From positions 62,001 through 126,000 of the forward strand of contig JAGTRS010000002.1 in NCBI GenBank assembly GCA_018262195.1: 64,000 nt of DNA, in the 5' to 3' direction. Shown piece after piece: positions 9,268 to 17,849 of this stretch. The stretch is from Pseudomonadota bacterium (GTDB lineage: Bacteria > Pseudomonadota > Gammaproteobacteria > Burkholderiales > Rhodocyclaceae). The stretch's first letter is position 1, and the number at the start of each line of letters is the position of its first letter. The position numbers were made by a program, and so were the translations under genes. The notes beneath the pieces were generated by a model that was not told the origin of the DNA, made no database searches, and worked only from the letters and a program-made list of their open reading frames with translations.

Positions 9268-10365
9268 GTGACCACCGCCAAGCCCCCTTCCATGGATTCC
9301 ACTCAAGAACAGCCATCCTATGCGGCCCAGCCGGCGTCGGCGGATCCCGCCAGCTGCGGTAGTTGCGCCCCTCAAACCTCGCGGCGCGATTTCCTCAAGG
9401 CCGGCGGCGCGCTGAGCCTGTCCTCGCTGATGGGCACGGCGGCACTGATGACTCAGTCCGACGATGCCCACGCCGCCGCCGAATGGGCGGAGCACTTCCA
9501 GAAGAACTACCGTCTGATGACTGACCAGGAAAAAGACGAAGCCCGCATGCGACTGGAAAAGCGCTACTCCGCCGAGTACGGCAAGCAGGTCAGCGTCGAT
9601 ATCAGCGGTCCGCAACCGGGTGTGCTAATGGGCTACGCGCTGAACATCCGCAAGTGCATCGGCTGCCGCCGCTGCGTGCATGCCTGCGTCGAGGAGAACA
9701 ACCAGTCGCGCGGCCCACGGCCGGGCGAGAAGATCGAGTGGATCCAGGTACTGCGCATGGAGCGCGGCAAGTTCGAAACGGAAAAGATGGACCACGGCTA
9801 TCCCGAAGGCCTCGGCATCCAGGTCGGCGGCAACGCCTACACGCCGGCCGGCCAGGTGCTTGAAGGCCAGTTCCACTACAACCCCGAGGCCGTGCCCGAG
9901 AAGGACGCGACCTACATGCCGATCGCCTGCATGCAGTGCGAGAAGCCGCCCTGCGTCAAGGTCTGCCCGGTACGCACCACCTACCGCGAAGGCGACGGCC
10001 CGGTGGTGATCGACTACAACTGGTGCATCGGCTGCCGCATGTGCATGGGCGCCTGCCCCTACTGGGCCCGCCGCATCAACGTCACTACCCCCGTCCTGCC
10101 CAAGGAGGCGATGAACCCGGTGACGCACTATCTCGGCAACCGGCCGCGCATGCGTGGCGTCGTCGAGAAGTGCCACTGGTGTCTGCAGCGCACGCGTCAG
10201 GGTCGCTACCCGGCCTGCGTCGAGGTCTGCCCGGTCGGCGCCCGCAAGTTCGGCAACCTGCTCGACCCGGAAAGCGAAGTGCGCAAGATCCTGGAGCGCA
10301 AGAACGTCTTCCGACTCAAGGCCGAGCTCAATACCTTCCCGAAATTCTTCTACTTCTACGATTGA
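9268..10365 (+). CDS. Tat-exported 4x[4Fe-4S] ferredoxin subunit (DsrO/NrfC/TtrB-like)
   Basis: I choose the GTG at 9268 because GGAG at 9257-9260 is well spaced before it; an in-frame ATG at 9217 would add 17 unlikely residues. The 365-aa protein has a twin-arginine signal (SRRDFLKAGG...) after a short N-region, so it is exported folded. Four cysteine groups follow: CIGCRRCVHAC, CMQCEKPPCVKVC, CIGCRMCMGAC and CHWC...CVEVC. These supply four [4Fe-4S] clusters, as in the electron-transfer subunits of DsrMKJOP, NrfABCD and tetrathionate reductase. The NrfD-like gene starts 10 nt later, so the two products should form a membrane-bound quinone/FeS pair. No molybdopterin catalytic subunit is encoded beside it. 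Confidence 0.92.
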   Translation: MTTAKPPSMDSTQEQPSYAAQPASADPASCGSCAPQTSRRDFLKAGGALSLSSLMGTAALMTQSDDAHAAAEWAEHFQKNYRLMTDQEKDEARMRLEKRYSAEYGKQVSVDISGPQPGVLMGYALNIRKCIGCRRCVHACVEENNQSRGPRPGEKIEWIQVLRMERGKFETEKMDHGYPEGLGIQVGGNAYTPAGQVLEGQFHYNPEAVPEKDATYMPIACMQCEKPPCVKVCPVRTTYREGDGPVVIDYNWCIGCRMCMGACPYWARRINVTTPVLPKEAMNPVTHYLGNRPRMRGVVEKCHWCLQRTRQGRYPACVEVCPVGARKFGNLLDPESEVRKILERKNVFRLKAELNTFPKFFYFYD

Positions 10366-10375
10366 GGAGCGAGCC

Positions 10376-11599
10376 GTGCAACAACTGATCCGTTTCGCTA
10401 CCGACTATGTCGGCTACGTCCTCAAGGGCGGCGCCAAGTTCTATGCCTGGATGGGCTCGCTTGCCGCACTCATCGCCTGCATGCTCTACGTGTTCTACCT
10501 GCAGAACACTGAAGGCCTGATCGTCACCGGCATGACCAGCCAGATCCACGACGGTCTTTACTTCGCCAACCTGGTCTTCCTGGTCGGCGTCGCGGCGGGG
10601 GCAGTGACCATCGTCTTCCCGGCCTATGTCTATCACCACGAAGGCATGCACAAGGTCAGCGTGCTCGGCGAGATGCTGGCGATCACTGCCGTCATCATGG
10701 TCATGGTCTTCGTCTTCGCCCACATGGGCCGCCCGGACCGCCTGTGGCACATGATTCCACCCTGGGGCATCTACAGCTTCTCGGCAATGCTGGGCTGGGA
10801 CGTGCTGGTGCTCAACGGCTACCTGTTCCTCAACTTCATCTGCGGCTTCTACTACCTGTGGTGCAAGTACACCGGCCAGCCCATCAACAAGAAATGGTTC
10901 ATCCCGCTGGTCTATGTCGCGATTGTCTGGGCGCTGTCGATCCATACCGTCACCGCCTTCCTGATCTCGACGATGCCCTCGCGTCCGATGTGGCACCACA
11001 GCATGATGCCGCTTCGCTTCATCTGCACGGCATTCGCAGCCGGGCCGGCGCTGATCATTTTGATCTTCATGATCATCCGCAAGAACACCCGGTTCTGGAT
11101 CGACGACAGCGCGATCAAGCTGTTGTCCACCATCGTCACCTGGTGCCTGGGCATAGCGATCTTCCTGACCCTGTCGGAAGTCGTCGTCGAACTTTATGCC
11201 CGCACCGAACACGCCAATGGCCTCTACTACCTGATGTTCGGCCTGCATGGCCTGACCGGGCTGGTGCCGTGGTTCTGGAGTGCGGTGATCCTGATGGTCA
11301 GCGCCTTCGCCTTGTTCCTGACCCCGTCGGTGCGCAACAACATGAAGCTGCTGCCCATCCCCTGCGCCATGGCCTTCGTCGGTATCTGGATCGAGAAAGG
11401 CATGGGGCTGATCGTCCCCGGCTTCATCCCGACCCCGATCGGCGAAGTCACCGAGTATTACCCCACCTTCGTTGAGTGGCTGATGACGCTGGGTATCTGG
11501 GCGTTTGGCTTCTTCATCCTGACCATCCTCCTCAAGGGTGCCATCGGCATCCTGCTGGGCGACATCAAGTTCGGCGGCCAGACCGCCACGGTGAAGTGA
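10376..11599 (+). CDS. NrfD/DsrP-family polytopic quinone-interacting membrane subunit
   Basis: The start is the GTG at 10376, with GGAG just after the upstream stop; the frame extending further upstream lies inside the ferredoxin gene. The 407-aa product has about ten hydrophobic segments. This size matches DsrP/HmcC-type NrfD proteins better than the 8-TM NrfD or PsrC (about 310-320 aa). Recognisable family segments include the IHDGLYFANLVFLVG region, AHMGRPDRLWHMIPP and the GWDVLVLNGYL helix. The family exchanges electrons between the quinone pool and a periplasmic FeS subunit, here the preceding gene product. It is followed after 10 nt by the multihaem cytochrome gene, so all are probably co-transcribed. 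Confidence 0.92.
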   Translation: MQQLIRFATDYVGYVLKGGAKFYAWMGSLAALIACMLYVFYLQNTEGLIVTGMTSQIHDGLYFANLVFLVGVAAGAVTIVFPAYVYHHEGMHKVSVLGEMLAITAVIMVMVFVFAHMGRPDRLWHMIPPWGIYSFSAMLGWDVLVLNGYLFLNFICGFYYLWCKYTGQPINKKWFIPLVYVAIVWALSIHTVTAFLISTMPSRPMWHHSMMPLRFICTAFAAGPALIILIFMIIRKNTRFWIDDSAIKLLSTIVTWCLGIAIFLTLSEVVVELYARTEHANGLYYLMFGLHGLTGLVPWFWSAVILMVSAFALFLTPSVRNNMKLLPIPCAMAFVGIWIEKGMGLIVPGFIPTPIGEVTEYYPTFVEWLMTLGIWAFGFFILTILLKGAIGILLGDIKFGGQTATVK

Positions 11600-11609
11600 G
11601 GCAAGGATC

Positions 11610-12437
11610 ATGAAAAAAATAGCGATCTACACGCTGGCCCTCGCCCTCTGCGGTGGCGCCCTCTATACCGCCGTCGCCATGGAGAAAGCGAAGGACGAGG
11701 CGGCCCAGGCTGCAGCGGAGCCGAAGGAGCCCGTCGTCTGCTTCGAAAGCCGCAAAGGCGCGACCGAAGTAACGCAACGCGAGCTCAAACCCGGCTTGCC
11801 CAACGTCAAGTGCTCGCCGACCACCGGGGCCGCACTCTGGTACGGCGACCCGTTCGATGGCACCGTGCCGATGGGCAAGATGCCGGGCCTGGAAAATCTT
11901 CCCGAAGGCCACGCGCTGGTCAAGCCCCGCTCGGAGAAGCTGGCCATCCTGCCGATGTGCGGCACCGCCTGCCATAACGGCGTCGGCCCGGCATTCAATC
12001 CGCCGACCCTGCCGAAAAACAAGAAGCCAACGCCGATCCCGGTCATGGAAAGCCTGGTGCCCGACCTCCAGAATCTGCAGCACGGCCGCGGCCGGATCTG
12101 GTGCCTGGATTGCCACCACACGACCAAGCGCGACAAGCTGGTTGATCACTTTGGCGACCCGATCAGTTTCGACCAGCCGCAACTGCTCTGCGGCAAGTGC
12201 CACGGCGACAAGCTGCGCGACTGGCGCGACGGCATCCACGGCAAAAGGATCGGCGAGTTTGCCAGCAACGGCAAGAAGCGCTGGTTCACCTGCACCGAGT
12301 GCCACAACCCGCACAACGTCCAGGATGGCGAGCGCAATCGCGGCTTCGTCCAGCTTCATCCCGAACCCGTGCCGCAGCTGCCGCACGGGATGAAGGACGC
12401 CAGGCATGAGCTGGTGCATCCCATCCCGCAGCACTGA
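11610..12437 (+). CDS. Periplasmic multihaem cytochrome c (three CXXCH plus one CX3CH)
   Basis: This 275-aa protein has an N-terminal hydrophobic signal or anchor (about residues 3-22). It carries three canonical haem c motifs: CLDCH (about 165), CGKCH (about 194) and CTECH (about 228). A fourth site reads CGTACH (about 117), with three residues between the cysteines. An HH pair after CLDC and several spaced His residues could act as distal ligands. It is an NrfD/DsrP-operon cytochrome, comparable in role but not in size to the DsrJ cytochrome, and could take electrons from the FeS subunit. The stop overlaps the next start by one base (TGATG). Whether the CX3CH site carries haem is unknown. 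Confidence 0.88.
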   Translation: MKKIAIYTLALALCGGALYTAVAMEKAKDEAAQAAAEPKEPVVCFESRKGATEVTQRELKPGLPNVKCSPTTGAALWYGDPFDGTVPMGKMPGLENLPEGHALVKPRSEKLAILPMCGTACHNGVGPAFNPPTLPKNKKPTPIPVMESLVPDLQNLQHGRGRIWCLDCHHTTKRDKLVDHFGDPISFDQPQLLCGKCHGDKLRDWRDGIHGKRIGEFASNGKKRWFTCTECHNPHNVQDGERNRGFVQLHPEPVPQLPHGMKDARHELVHPIPQH

Positions 12438-12865
12438 TGACGGACGCCACGCCCAAGCCTTCGCCGTCCCGGGGCGACCCCACCTGGGTCGCCCCGGCCC
12501 TGACGCGCGATGAGAAAACGCGCGTCGTCGGCAAGACACCTGTCTTCTTCGGCCCGCCGCTGGCCATCCTGACCGACGGCAAGCAGAACACCATGGAGAT
12601 CAGCGGCCGGCTCAACCTCGCCGCCGAGCGCTACCTGGAAATACTCAAGCATCACGGACTGGAACTCAGCGAACCGGAACGCCAGTGCCTGAGACACATC
12701 TGTAATACCGGCTTCATGTCGCCGCTGGAAATCCGCGAGCTGCCCATGGAAGTCGGAATGACCGCCTTCAACTGCGACGGACTGGACAAGGACGCACTGG
12801 CGCTGAAACTCGATGCAGCCAGCTTCGCCGACCTGGTCGTCATCGTCGAATCTCTGGGATTTTGA
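12437..12865 (+). CDS. Unknown 142-aa protein of the redox operon
   Basis: I do not recognise this protein. It starts on the TGATG overlap with the cytochrome gene, which implies translational coupling. It has no signal peptide, membrane segment or CXXCH motif. Two cysteines (RQCLRHIC) lie in a helical middle section and another (FNCDG) further on. The N-terminus is Pro-rich and probably disordered. Its fixed place between the multihaem cytochrome and the hemerythrin suggests a cytoplasmic assembly or regulatory role for the complex, but nothing in the sequence proves this. Confidence 0.75.
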   Translation: MTDATPKPSPSRGDPTWVAPALTRDEKTRVVGKTPVFFGPPLAILTDGKQNTMEISGRLNLAAERYLEILKHHGLELSEPERQCLRHICNTGFMSPLEIRELPMEVGMTAFNCDGLDKDALALKLDAASFADLVVIVESLGF

Positions 12866-12867
12866 GC

Positions 12868-13278
12868 ATGCCAAAACGAACACATTGGATTCCGCATTTC
12901 AGCACCGGAAATGCCACGCTGGATGAACAGCACCAGCAACTGCTGGCGCAATGCAACGCCCTGGCCGACTGCCTGGACAATCCCGGCGTGACCGGCGGGA
13001 ACAGCTTTTCCGGCATCCTCGAAGGGCTATTCGCCAGCGTTCGCGAGCATTTCGCGATGGAGATGGAATTGCTCGCCGGCAACGGTTACCCCATGCTCGA
13101 CGAGCACAAGCAAGAGAGCGAGGAATTCGACTACCTGGCCTCCGAGATCATCTCGACCAAAAACTTCGACCAGGAAGAACTCCAGACCTACCTGGCCTTA
13201 TGGTGCACCGGGCACATCGTGGGAACCTCGGGACGGCAGCGACCCTATCTGGAGCGGCAGACAGAATCGGCCAGCTGA
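12868..13278 (+). CDS. Hemerythrin-like protein lacking two iron ligands
   Basis: Starting from the ATG at 12868 (a TTG at 12862 is also in frame), this 136-aa single-domain protein has the bacteriohemerythrin layout. Five of the seven canonical di-iron ligands are present: His22 (DEQH), His61 and Glu65 (HFAME), His80 and His116 (GHIVG). The remaining two are replaced: the second His of HxxxH is Ser84 (HKQES), and the bridging Asp of HxxxxD is Ser121 (HIVGTS). Both losses fall on the same iron in the known structures, so it may bind one metal, another cofactor or none. It is the last gene of the operon, directly after the 142-aa protein, and ends near the hairpin at 13353. Confidence 0.88.
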   Translation: MPKRTHWIPHFSTGNATLDEQHQQLLAQCNALADCLDNPGVTGGNSFSGILEGLFASVREHFAMEMELLAGNGYPMLDEHKQESEEFDYLASEIISTKNFDQEELQTYLALWCTGHIVGTSGRQRPYLERQTESAS

Positions 13279-13348
13279 TTCCGGCCTCGCTTCAGCCGGT
13301 GAAGATTTCGAATTTCGCCGACTTTTCCGGCTGACCGTAGCAAGCATG

Positions 13349-13377
13349 AAAAACGGCGGGGTTGATAACCCCGCCGT
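13349..13377 (-). terminator. Hairpin terminator shared by converging genes
   Basis: Arms 13353-13363 and 13367-13377 form an 11-bp perfect stem with a 3-nt loop. Read on the minus strand it is followed by TTTTT, so it terminates the PEP-CTERM gene best. It can also stop the redox operon on the plus strand. Confidence 0.85.
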
Positions 13378-13435
13378 CATTTGGCTTCGGATCCGTTGAA
13401 TCGAGAGCCTTTTGACTTAATTCAAGCCGATGATG

Positions 13436-14254
13436 CTATGCATGCGTTTTTCTGCGACGTCGGGCCGCCAATCCCAAGACGCCGGCACCCAACAAAGCCA
13501 GCGAGCCGGGCTCGGGCACATACTTGTCAGGATCGACCTTGATGCTGTCATTGGCGCAATTCTCGGTCCAATGGATATCAAAAGCCGAGCCATCCCAGCC
13601 GGCACCGCGAAGCAGGTCGAGATTCACGCTCATTTCGTAAAAGTAATGCCCATCGTTGACATGGGCGCCATAACCCGTTTTCGCGATCGTCGAGAAGGCC
13701 AGCGATGCATCGCCGATCTTCGTACCAGCGCGAATTGATGTGGGATTGGCCAAGTCGGGGTGCGTCGGATCGTTCTGACCGGCGCTGTTCCACAAACCGT
13801 AGTACCACTGGGAAACCTGATAAACGCCCCCCTGAACCCCAAAGGTATCTGCAGCCGAACCCGATGCCTGGCGGTAATTGATACCAAGTTCATAGCTGCC
13901 ATTGCGACCAAAATCGATCGCAAAATCCCCGGCACCATAGTTGTTGCCGGAGGTCGGCGTGATCGGGTTATGCCCGGTCGCCAGCGCAATATAGAGCGTG
14001 TTGCCGAGAATAGTGGCAAACAGGGCTTCCGCGTCGTAAGCCTGACCACCATAACCAGGAGACAGATAGGCTCCCGTTGAACCGGTTTGATCCTCAACGG
14101 CGCGATGGATACCGGCGTTGGCAACCGTCCAGGTCGTCTTGCCACCGGGAGTCAGCCAGTCGTCGATATTGCCGTCAACGACAATCCCCGCACAGGCCGG
14201 AGCGGAGACAGCGGCACCTAGCAGGACAAGCGTGATGATGTTGACGTTTTTCAT
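13436..14254 (-). CDS. PEP-CTERM sorted exported protein
   Basis: The start is the ATG at 14254, with GGGA upstream; the open frame to 14341 adds residues with no family character. The 272-aa protein begins with a Sec signal (MKNVNIITLVLLGAAVSAPACA) followed directly by IVVDGNIDDWL. It ends in a textbook PEP-CTERM signal: VPEPGSLALLGAGVLGLAA followed by RRRR. Such proteins are processed by an exosortase and released to the surface or matrix. The body is rich in Gly, Asn and Asp, with no enzyme motif that I recognise; the N-terminal segment resembles surface carbohydrate-binding-like domains only in a general way. No exosortase gene is in the window. It stands alone between two terminators. 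Confidence 0.9.
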   Translation of the reverse strand: MKNVNIITLVLLGAAVSAPACAGIVVDGNIDDWLTPGGKTTWTVANAGIHRAVEDQTGSTGAYLSPGYGGQAYDAEALFATILGNTLYIALATGHNPITPTSGNNYGAGDFAIDFGRNGSYELGINYRQASGSAADTFGVQGGVYQVSQWYYGLWNSAGQNDPTHPDLANPTSIRAGTKIGDASLAFSTIAKTGYGAHVNDGHYFYEMSVNLDLLRGAGWDGSAFDIHWTENCANDSIKVDPDKYVPEPGSLALLGAGVLGLAARRRRKTHA

Positions 14255-14359
14255 GGTGACATCCCGGAACAATGGGTCAAAGTTGACGCCTGAAGTTTGC
14301 GGCCACCCGCCATTTTTGCCTGTGAAGTACCTCACAAGCATCTGATTATCCCGAATAAA

Positions 14360-14389
14360 TAAAAACGGCGAGGTTCATGGCCTCGCCGT
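14360..14389 (-). terminator. Intrinsic terminator of icmF
   Basis: Arms ACGGCGAGG (14365-14373) and CCTCGCCGT (14381-14389) flank a 7-nt loop. On the minus strand the hairpin is followed by TTTTATTTATT. It lies 56 nt past the icmF stop. Its loop and arms nearly match the hairpin at 6261. Confidence 0.85.
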
Positions 14390-14444
14390 CGTTTTTCTCC
14401 TCCGCCCTTTCGGGTCCGGGTTGCTGTTCGCCTTTTATTGGCCT

Positions 14445-17400
14445 TTACATGCTGCGACGATACTGGCCGCCGACTTCATACAGTGCGCTGCTGATCTGAC
14501 CAAGCGAGCAATACTTGACGGCATCGACCAGCACGGCGAAGACGTTGCCATCTTCAATCACCGTCTGCTTGAGCTTGGCCAGCATGGCCGGCGACTTGTC
14601 GGCATTACGGGCCTGGAAGTCGCGCAGGCGCTTGATCTGCGACTGCTTTTCTTCCTCGCTCGAACGGGCCAGTTCGATTTCCTGCTGGGCCATGCCCTTC
14701 GGATTCAGGAAGGTATTGACGCCGATGATCGGATACGAGCCGTCGTGCTTCTTGTGCTCGTAGTACATCGACTCTTCCTGGATCTTGCCGCGCTGGTAGC
14801 CGGTTTCCATGGCACCCAGCACGCCGCCGCGCGAGGCAATGGCTTCGAATTCCTTCATCACGGCCTCTTCGACCAGGTCGGTCAGTTCATCGATGACGAA
14901 AGCGCCCTGATTCGGGTTCTCGTTCTTGGCAACACCCCATTCGCGGTTGATGATCAGCTGGATAGCCATGGCACGACGCACGGATTCCTCGGTCGGCGTC
15001 GTGATCGCTTCGTCGTAGGCGTTGGTGTGCAGTGAGTTGCAGTTGTCGTAGATGGCGATCAGCGCCTGCAGCGTCGTACGGATGTCGTTGAAGTCCATTT
15101 CCTGGGCGTGCAGCGAACGGCCCGAGGTCTGAATGTGGTACTTCAGCTTCTGGCTGCGCTCATTGGCACCGTACTTGTTCTTCATGGCAATCGCCCAGAT
15201 GCGGCGGGCAACGCGGCCGATCACCGAGTATTCCGGGTCCATGCCGTTGGAGAAGAAGAACGACAGGTTCGGCGCAAAATCGTCGATGTGCATGCCGCGC
15301 GCCAGATACGACTCAACGTAGGTGAAGCCGTTGGACAGCGTGAAGGCAAGCTGGCTGATCGGATTGGCGCCGGCTTCGGCGATGTGATAACCGGAGATCG
15401 ACACCGAGTAGAAATTCTGCACCTGGTTATGGACGAAGAATTCCTGGATGTCGCCCATCATCTTCAGTGCAAATTCGGTCGAGAAGATGCAGGTGTTCTG
15501 GCCCTGGTCTTCCTTCAGGATGTCGGCCTGAACCGTGCCTCGTACGCTCTTGAGCACCCACTCGCGAATCTTCTCGGCTTCGTCTTCGGTCGGCTGACGG
15601 CCGTTGTCCTTCTCGAACTTGGCCATCTGCTGATCAATGGCGGTGTTGAAGAAGCAGGCCAGAATGATCGGGGCCGGGCCGTTGATGGTCATCGACACGG
15701 AGGTGGTCGGCGCCAGCAGGTCGAAGCCCTCGTAGAGTACTTTCAGGTCATCGAGTGTGGCGATCGAAACGCCGGAATTGCCGATCTTGCCGTAGATATC
15801 CGGACGTTCGTCGGGGTCGCAGCCGTACAGGGTCACCGAGTCGAAGGCAGTCGACAAACGGTGCGCCGGCATGCCTTCGGAAACGCGCTTGAAGCGGCGG
15901 TTGGTGCGGAACGCATCGCCTTCGCCGGCAAACATCCGGGTCGGATCTTCACCTTCGCGCTTGAATGCGAACACGCCGGCGGTGTAGGGGAAGGAACCGG
16001 GGACGTTCTCGCGCATCAGGAAGCGCAGCGTTTCGCCATCATCGCCGAACTTCGGCAGGATGACCTTCTTGATCTTGGTGCCGGACAGCGATTCGGAAAC
16101 CAGCTTGGTACGGATTTCCTTGTCGCGGATTTTCACGACGTACTCATCGCCGGAATAAGCGTCGACAGTCGCCGGCCACATGTCGAGCAGTTTCTTGGCT
16201 TTCGGATCCTGCTGGGCATCCTTGAAAGCCTGCATTTCGTCGAAATCGGCGACGTTCTTGTCGCAACCGGCAAAGACAGCCTTGGCGATACGCAGCGACT
16301 GGCGCTCACGGGCGATCTTCACCTGCTCTTCGGTGTGGGCGTGATAGCCGCGCACGGTGTCGGCAATTTCGGCCAGGTAACGGACGCGCTGGGCCGGCAC
16401 GATGGCACGCTGGGTCGAAGACTGCTTGACGGTGACGATCGGCAACTGGCCCGGCTTCAGATTCAAGCCCTTCTCGGTCAGGGCCGGAACCAGCGCCTGA
16501 TACAAGGCGGTGACGCCATCGTCGTTGAAGCGGGCCGCCTGTGTGCCGAACACCGGCATGTCGTCAGTCGGCGTCGTGAAGGCTTCGCGGTTGCGCTGGT
16601 ACTGCTTGCGGACGTCACGCAGCGCATCCTCGGCACCCTTGCGGTCGAACTTGTTGATCGCGACGAAATCGGCGAAATCGAGCATGTCGATCTTTTCCAG
16701 CTGCGAAGCGGCACCGAACTCCGGCGTCATCACGTACAGCGACAGATCAACGAAAGGCACGATGGCCGCATTGCCCTGACCGATGCCGGAGGTCTCGACA
16801 ACGACCAGATCGAAGCCGGCCAGCTTGCAGGCGGCGATGACTTCCGGCAGCGCGACGGAGATTTCAGAACCGGTATCGCGGGTCGCCAGCGAACGCATGA
16901 AGATGTTCGGATGCTCGATGGCGTTCATGCGGATACGGTCGCCGAGCAGGGCGCCGCCGGTGCGCTTGCGCGACGGGTCGATCGAGATCAGGCCGATCTT
17001 GACTGTATCGCCCTGGTCGAGACGGAAGCGACGAACCAGTTCGTCGGTCAGCGAAGACTTGCCGGCGCCACCGGTACCGGTGATGCCGAGCACGGGGATA
17101 TTCGTTTCGGCGGCTGCCTTGAGCAGCGGCTCCTTGAGGGCCGGGGCTTCGCCGTTTTCGAGCAGGGTGATGACCCGGGCCAGCAAGCGCTTGTCACCGG
17201 CCCTCAGGCCAGCCAGCACTTGTTCGACGGTCGGCACGCCTTCATCGGCCACATCGAAATCAGACTTCTGCACGACTTCGTTGATCATGCCCTGCAGGCC
17301 CATATGGACGCCGTCTTCCGGGGCATAGATGCGGGTGACACCGTATTCGTGCAGTTCCTTGATTTCGGACGGCACGATCACGCCGCCACCACCGCCGAAG

Positions 17401-17708
17401 ACCTTGATGTTGGCGCCGCCGTTGGCCTTGAGCAGGTCGATCATGTACTTGAAGAATTCAACGTGACCACCCTGGTAGGAGGTGATGCAGATGCCCTGCA
17501 CATCTTCCTGCAGCGCGGCGTTGACGATTTCCTGCACCGAGCGGTTGTGGCCGAGGTGGATCACTTCAGAGCCGGTCGATTGCAGGATGCGGCGCATGAT
17601 GTTGATCGAGGCATCGTGGCCGTCGAACAGCGAGGCGGCGGTAACGAAACGAACCTTGTTCTTTGGCTTGTACGGAGAAAGCTTCTTGGCAACTGAAAGA
17701 TCGGTCAT
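14445..17708 (-). CDS. icmF: Fused isobutyryl-CoA mutase IcmF
   Basis: The start is the ATG at 17708 (MTDLSVAKK...), giving 1087 aa, the usual IcmF length; the frame open to 18185 is antisense to the AraC gene. Order: an N-terminal B12-binding domain with [12 protein letters not shown] (DxH cobalamin ligand motif, residues 29-31), then a MeaB-like G-protein chaperone with the P-loop [12 protein letters not shown] and NKFD. A linker follows, then the mutase TIM barrel with [11 protein letters not shown] and AFDSVTLYG. The Phe of GVFAF, where methylmalonyl-CoA mutase has Tyr, points to branched C4/C5 acyl-CoA substrates (isobutyryl/n-butyryl-CoA, possibly pivalyl-CoA). It probably feeds branched acyl groups into the beta-oxidation encoded elsewhere in the window. 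It is divergent from an AraC regulator. Confidence 0.95.
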   Translation of the reverse strand: MTDLSVAKKLSPYKPKNKVRFVTAASLFDGHDASINIMRRILQSTGSEVIHLGHNRSVQEIVNAALQEDVQGICITSYQGGHVEFFKYMIDLLKANGGANIKVFGGGGGVIVPSEIKELHEYGVTRIYAPEDGVHMGLQGMINEVVQKSDFDVADEGVPTVEQVLAGLRAGDKRLLARVITLLENGEAPALKEPLLKAAAETNIPVLGITGTGGAGKSSLTDELVRRFRLDQGDTVKIGLISIDPSRKRTGGALLGDRIRMNAIEHPNIFMRSLATRDTGSEISVALPEVIAACKLAGFDLVVVETSGIGQGNAAIVPFVDLSLYVMTPEFGAASQLEKIDMLDFADFVAINKFDRKGAEDALRDVRKQYQRNREAFTTPTDDMPVFGTQAARFNDDGVTALYQALVPALTEKGLNLKPGQLPIVTVKQSSTQRAIVPAQRVRYLAEIADTVRGYHAHTEEQVKIARERQSLRIAKAVFAGCDKNVADFDEMQAFKDAQQDPKAKKLLDMWPATVDAYSGDEYVVKIRDKEIRTKLVSESLSGTKIKKVILPKFGDDGETLRFLMRENVPGSFPYTAGVFAFKREGEDPTRMFAGEGDAFRTNRRFKRVSEGMPAHRLSTAFDSVTLYGCDPDERPDIYGKIGNSGVSIATLDDLKVLYEGFDLLAPTTSVSMTINGPAPIILACFFNTAIDQQMAKFEKDNGRQPTEDEAEKIREWVLKSVRGTVQADILKEDQGQNTCIFSTEFALKMMGDIQEFFVHNQVQNFYSVSISGYHIAEAGANPISQLAFTLSNGFTYVESYLARGMHIDDFAPNLSFFFSNGMDPEYSVIGRVARRIWAIAMKNKYGANERSQKLKYHIQTSGRSLHAQEMDFNDIRTTLQALIAIYDNCNSLHTNAYDEAITTPTEESVRRAMAIQLIINREWGVAKNENPNQGAFVIDELTDLVEEAVMKEFEAIASRGGVLGAMETGYQRGKIQEESMYYEHKKHDGSYPIIGVNTFLNPKGMAQQEIELARSSEEEKQSQIKRLRDFQARNADKSPAMLAKLKQTVIEDGNVFAVLVDAVKYCSLGQISSALYEVGGQYRRSM

Positions 17709-17849
17709 GACGCCTGCCTCAACGAATAGGTGGAAAGGCGCCCATGGTATGCCCCTTTCCCCGCGCTGCCATTGTGGCGAATGACGACAATCGTGCAAAT
17801 TCCGCCAAGGTGATAGAGTGCTGCGATCAACCCGAAAAATCGGCCAGAA

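Noticed and set aside
8668-9615. 315-codon minus-strand frame opposite the cytochrome c and ferredoxin genes
   Set aside because: Antisense to genes with CXXCH and Cys-cluster motifs; no supporting features.
15108-17696. Long plus-strand open frame of 862 codons opposite icmF
   Set aside because: It is entirely antisense to a well-supported gene; its composition reflects the reverse codons of a GC-rich gene and shows no family motif.
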